In this document: in pieces, positions 6,305 through 8,198 of the stretch
Numbering within the stretch: the stretch's first letter is position 1
How the letters are laid out: the number at the start of each line of letters is the position of its first letter
Assembly (NCBI GenBank): GCA_023457035.1
Contig: JAEWNN010000193.1
Span: forward strand, 1 to 8,198
Source: Verrucomicrobiota bacterium
Lineage (GTDB): Bacteria; Verrucomicrobiota; Verrucomicrobiia; Opitutales; Opitutaceae
Direction: 5' to 3'
Length of the DNA: 8,198 bases
Program-made: the position numbers and the translations under genes
Notes under the pieces: model-generated
Told to the model about the DNA's origin: nothing
Databases searched by the model: none
Seen by the model: the letters and a program-made list of their open reading frames with translations, nothing else

Positions 6305-6325
6305 AGGTTGCACGCCGCGCAACCT
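6305..6325 (-). terminator. Small hairpin overlapping the GH94 stop codon
   Basis: AGGTTGC (6305-6311) and GCAACCT (6319-6325) form a 7-bp perfect stem with a 7-nt loop. The last base of the GH94 TGA stop is inside the stem. Together with the 11-bp hairpin 2 nt further on, it gives a tandem stem-loop at the 3' end of the GH94 transcript. Confidence 0.4.
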
Positions 6326-8198
6326 CAGCCCAGCACGGCGACGATCTTCGAGTTGTGCCGGATCTTCTCCGTCGGGACGACTTCGCCAGTCACCGCGACG
6401 CCGTCGACCGTGAGGGACTTGAGTCCCTGGTTCACGCCGCTCGGGTTCTGCACCTCGATCTTCACGCGTTTGCCGCGGAAGGTGCGGGTCATCTTGAAGC
6501 CGGGCCACGCCTTCGGGATGCACGGGGCGATGCGCAGGCCCTCGACCTCCGGACGCACGCCGAGCACCCAGTGCGTGGCCGAGTAGTAGGCCCACGAGGC
6601 GGTGCCGGAGAGCCACGGCACGCGCGAGGCGCCGAAGTTGACGTTGTACTTCGAGTACGTCGTCTGGCAGTGCACGTACGGCTCGACCTGGCGGACCTCC
6701 GCGCGGTCGTTGTACGCGGCCGGCATGAAGGCGCGGTAGTACTCCCACGCCTGGTCGCCGTTGCCCTGCAGGACCTCGGCGATCACGCCCCAGCTCTGGG
6801 TGTGCGAAAAGATGCCGGCGTTCTCCTTGATGCCCGCGTTGAACAGCGTGGCCTTCATGATCTCCGGATCGGCCTTGATGAACGGCGGATCGCACAGCGC
6901 GACGCCGAACGGTGTGGCGCAGCGCTCCTTCAGCGTCTTGAGCGCCTGCGTGGCCTGCGCGGGCGTGGCGGCGCCGGACATGACGGCCCACACCTGCGTG
7001 TTCATATAAACCTGACCTTCGGCGAAGTTCTTCGTGCCGTAGACGGTGCCGTCCTGACCGATGGCCCAGATGAACCACTCGCCATCCCAGCACACGGCCT
7101 GGATCTTCGCGTCGAGCTTGGCCAACTCGGCGCGCGCCCACGCGGCCTCCTCGGGCTTGCCGAGCTTGTCCGCAATGCCCGCATACACGTCGAGACCGAG
7201 GCGGACCTGGAACGCGACGAAGACCGACTCGCCCTTGTAGCCGAGGCGGATGCAGTCATTCCAGTCGGCGGCGAGGCCGCAGGGCAGGCCGTTGCGGCCG
7301 GTGCGCTCGAGATTGAACTCGAGGGCGCGGCGCAAGTGCCCGAACACGGTCGCCTTGCCCTGATCGGCGTACGGCAGCACCTTGTTGTAGAAGTCGAACT
7401 GGCCGGTCTCGGCGACGAAGGCCGGAACGGCGTTGAAGAACCAGAGACAGTCGTCGGAGCGGTACTCCTCGTCCGGCGGCGGCGGCTCCTGGCCGGGCTG
7501 GTGGGAGAACGGCTTGATCACCGGGATGGCGCCGCCGTTGGCGAGCTGGCCGGTGAGCATGAGCTCGAGGCGCTGCTGCACGCCGTCCTTGAGGAGCGGG
7601 ATGGCGCCGAGCATGTCCTGCACGGTGTCACGGAAGCCGAGGCCGTCGCGCTCGCCGTTGTAGACGAGGGAGGCCGAGCGCGACCACGCGTAGGTGATGA
7701 GCGCGTTGTAGGCGTTCCAGACATTGACCATGGAGTTGAACTCCGCGTCCGGCGTCTCGACCTGGAGGTTGGCCAGCGGCGCGTGTTTCTCGGCGACGAG
7801 CTTCTGGAACTCCTCCTCGCAACGCGCGCTGTTGCCGAACTCGGCGACGGTCGCCTTGCCGTGGCTGCCCACGGTGCCGAGACCGAGCATGACGATGATC
7901 TCGCGGCTCTCGCCGGGAGCCAGCGTCACATCGCCCTGCAGGCCGCCGACGACGTTGTCGCCCTCGGCGAGGAAGTTGGAGCACTTGCCGTTCACCACGA
8001 CCTCCGGCGCCGCGTAGCCGCCGTAGGTGCCGCAGAAACGCTCACGCGTCGTCTCGTAGCCGGCGAGCGGGGTGCCGGTGAGGGCCATCCAGGTGCGGTT
8101 GCAGCCGGTGAGGTCCTTGCCGTCGAAGTCGTAGTTGGGGTTGCAGGTCACGCCGAGGATGCCGTCCTCGAGCGTGGCGCGGGTGATGAAGAGCGAGT
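6325..8198 (-). CDS. GH94 family glycoside phosphorylase (cellobiose/chitobiose phosphorylase-like), 5' end beyond right edge
   Basis: The frame is open from the window edge to a TGA at 6327-6325, giving 623 residues; the GTG at 8151-8149 is internal, since coherent sequence (SLFITRATLEDGILG) precedes it. GH94 enzymes are usually about 800 residues, so roughly 150-200 N-terminal residues are missing. Numbering from the first visible residue, the end of the N-terminal beta-sandwich runs to about 110. The (alpha/alpha)6 barrel follows with GFRDTVQDMLG (187-197), GLPCGLAADWNDCI (303-316, including the general-acid Asp of the DWND motif), GIFSHTQSWGVIAEVLQG (461-478) and PWLSGTASWAYYSATHWVLG (527-546); His and Thr-Gly in the last two match phosphate-binding positions of the family. 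A C-terminal beta-domain ends it (GFKMTRTFRG, VKIEVQNP). The enzyme would phosphorolyse a beta-linked disaccharide to a sugar 1-phosphate plus a monosaccharide, normally in the cytoplasm. The exact substrate cannot be assigned. Confidence 0.9.
   Translation of the reverse strand, partial: SLFITRATLEDGILGVTCNPNYDFDGKDLTGCNRTWMALTGTPLAGYETTRERFCGTYGGYAAPEVVVNGKCSNFLAEGDNVVGGLQGDVTLAPGESREIIVMLGLGTVGSHGKATVAEFGNSARCEEEFQKLVAEKHAPLANLQVETPDAEFNSMVNVWNAYNALITYAWSRSASLVYNGERDGLGFRDTVQDMLGAIPLLKDGVQQRLELMLTGQLANGGAIPVIKPFSHQPGQEPPPPDEEYRSDDCLWFFNAVPAFVAETGQFDFYNKVLPYADQGKATVFGHLRRALEFNLERTGRNGLPCGLAADWNDCIRLGYKGESVFVAFQVRLGLDVYAGIADKLGKPEEAAWARAELAKLDAKIQAVCWDGEWFIWAIGQDGTVYGTKNFAEGQVYMNTQVWAVMSGAATPAQATQALKTLKERCATPFGVALCDPPFIKADPEIMKATLFNAGIKENAGIFSHTQSWGVIAEVLQGNGDQAWEYYRAFMPAAYNDRAEVRQVEPYVHCQTTYSKYNVNFGASRVPWLSGTASWAYYSATHWVLGVRPEVEGLRIAPCIPKAWPGFKMTRTFRGKRVKIEVQNPSGVNQGLKSLTVDGVAVTGEVVPTEKIRHNSKIVAVLG

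Noticed and set aside
7001..7012. AT-rich TTCATATAAACC resembling a promoter -10 region
   Set aside because: It lies inside the GH94 coding region and encodes the residues YMN in frame; there is no suitable -35 or downstream gene in either direction.
6236..7141. Minus-strand open frame overlapping the end of the GH94 gene in another frame
   Set aside because: The product is an Arg/Gly-rich low-complexity sequence, while the overlapping frame carries conserved GH94 motifs to its stop at 6325.
2384..8198. GH94 gene and HAF/NHL gene as one operon or polysaccharide-utilisation locus
   Set aside because: They share a strand but are separated by about 275 bp with strong hairpins just after the GH94 stop, and no transporter, SusC/SusD-like or regulator gene is seen between them.

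Overview
This is a GC-rich bacterial window, about two thirds G+C by hand count of sample rows outside one large gene. The best guess for the source is a Verrucomicrobiota bacterium of the Opitutaceae type. The reason is the C-terminal module of the large secreted protein: a calcium-loop-like DxDxDG followed by NLLEYAL, then a block with LTYTVEASDDL and a final FLRLRV. I associate this tail with secreted proteins of that lineage, but this is recognition from memory, not a search.

Layout from left to right: (1) 1-319, minus strand, the 5' part of an AraC-type regulator gene that runs off the left edge. (2) 320-634, a gene-free stretch with a hairpin repeat at 338-361 and a diverged inverted-repeat element at about 449-617. 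(3) 635-1624, minus strand, a complete aldo/keto reductase. (4) 1729-2208, plus strand, a DUF1810-family protein divergent from the reductase. (5) 2209-2383, a convergent intergenic gap holding three perfect hairpins. (6) 2384-6049, minus strand, a large secreted protein with HAF repeats, a long NHL beta-propeller array, an Ig-like domain and the lineage-type tail. (7) 6050-6324, an intergenic gap with four hairpins, one of them a second copy of the repeat at 338-361. (8) 6325-8198, minus strand, a GH94 disaccharide phosphorylase whose 5' end lies beyond the right edge.

Nothing ties these genes into one pathway. GH94 enzymes are normally cytoplasmic and phosphorolyse beta-linked disaccharides; the neighbouring NHL/HAF protein is predicted to be exported and has no visible catalytic domain. 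Each gene is separated from the next by about 100-315 bp, often filled with palindromes, so most are probably transcribed separately.

I see no defence system, CRISPR array, transposase, prophage, tRNA or rRNA. The points most worth a second look are the families of palindromic intergenic elements, the exact 55-residue (165-nt) periodicity of the NHL array, and a sharp base-composition step inside that gene.
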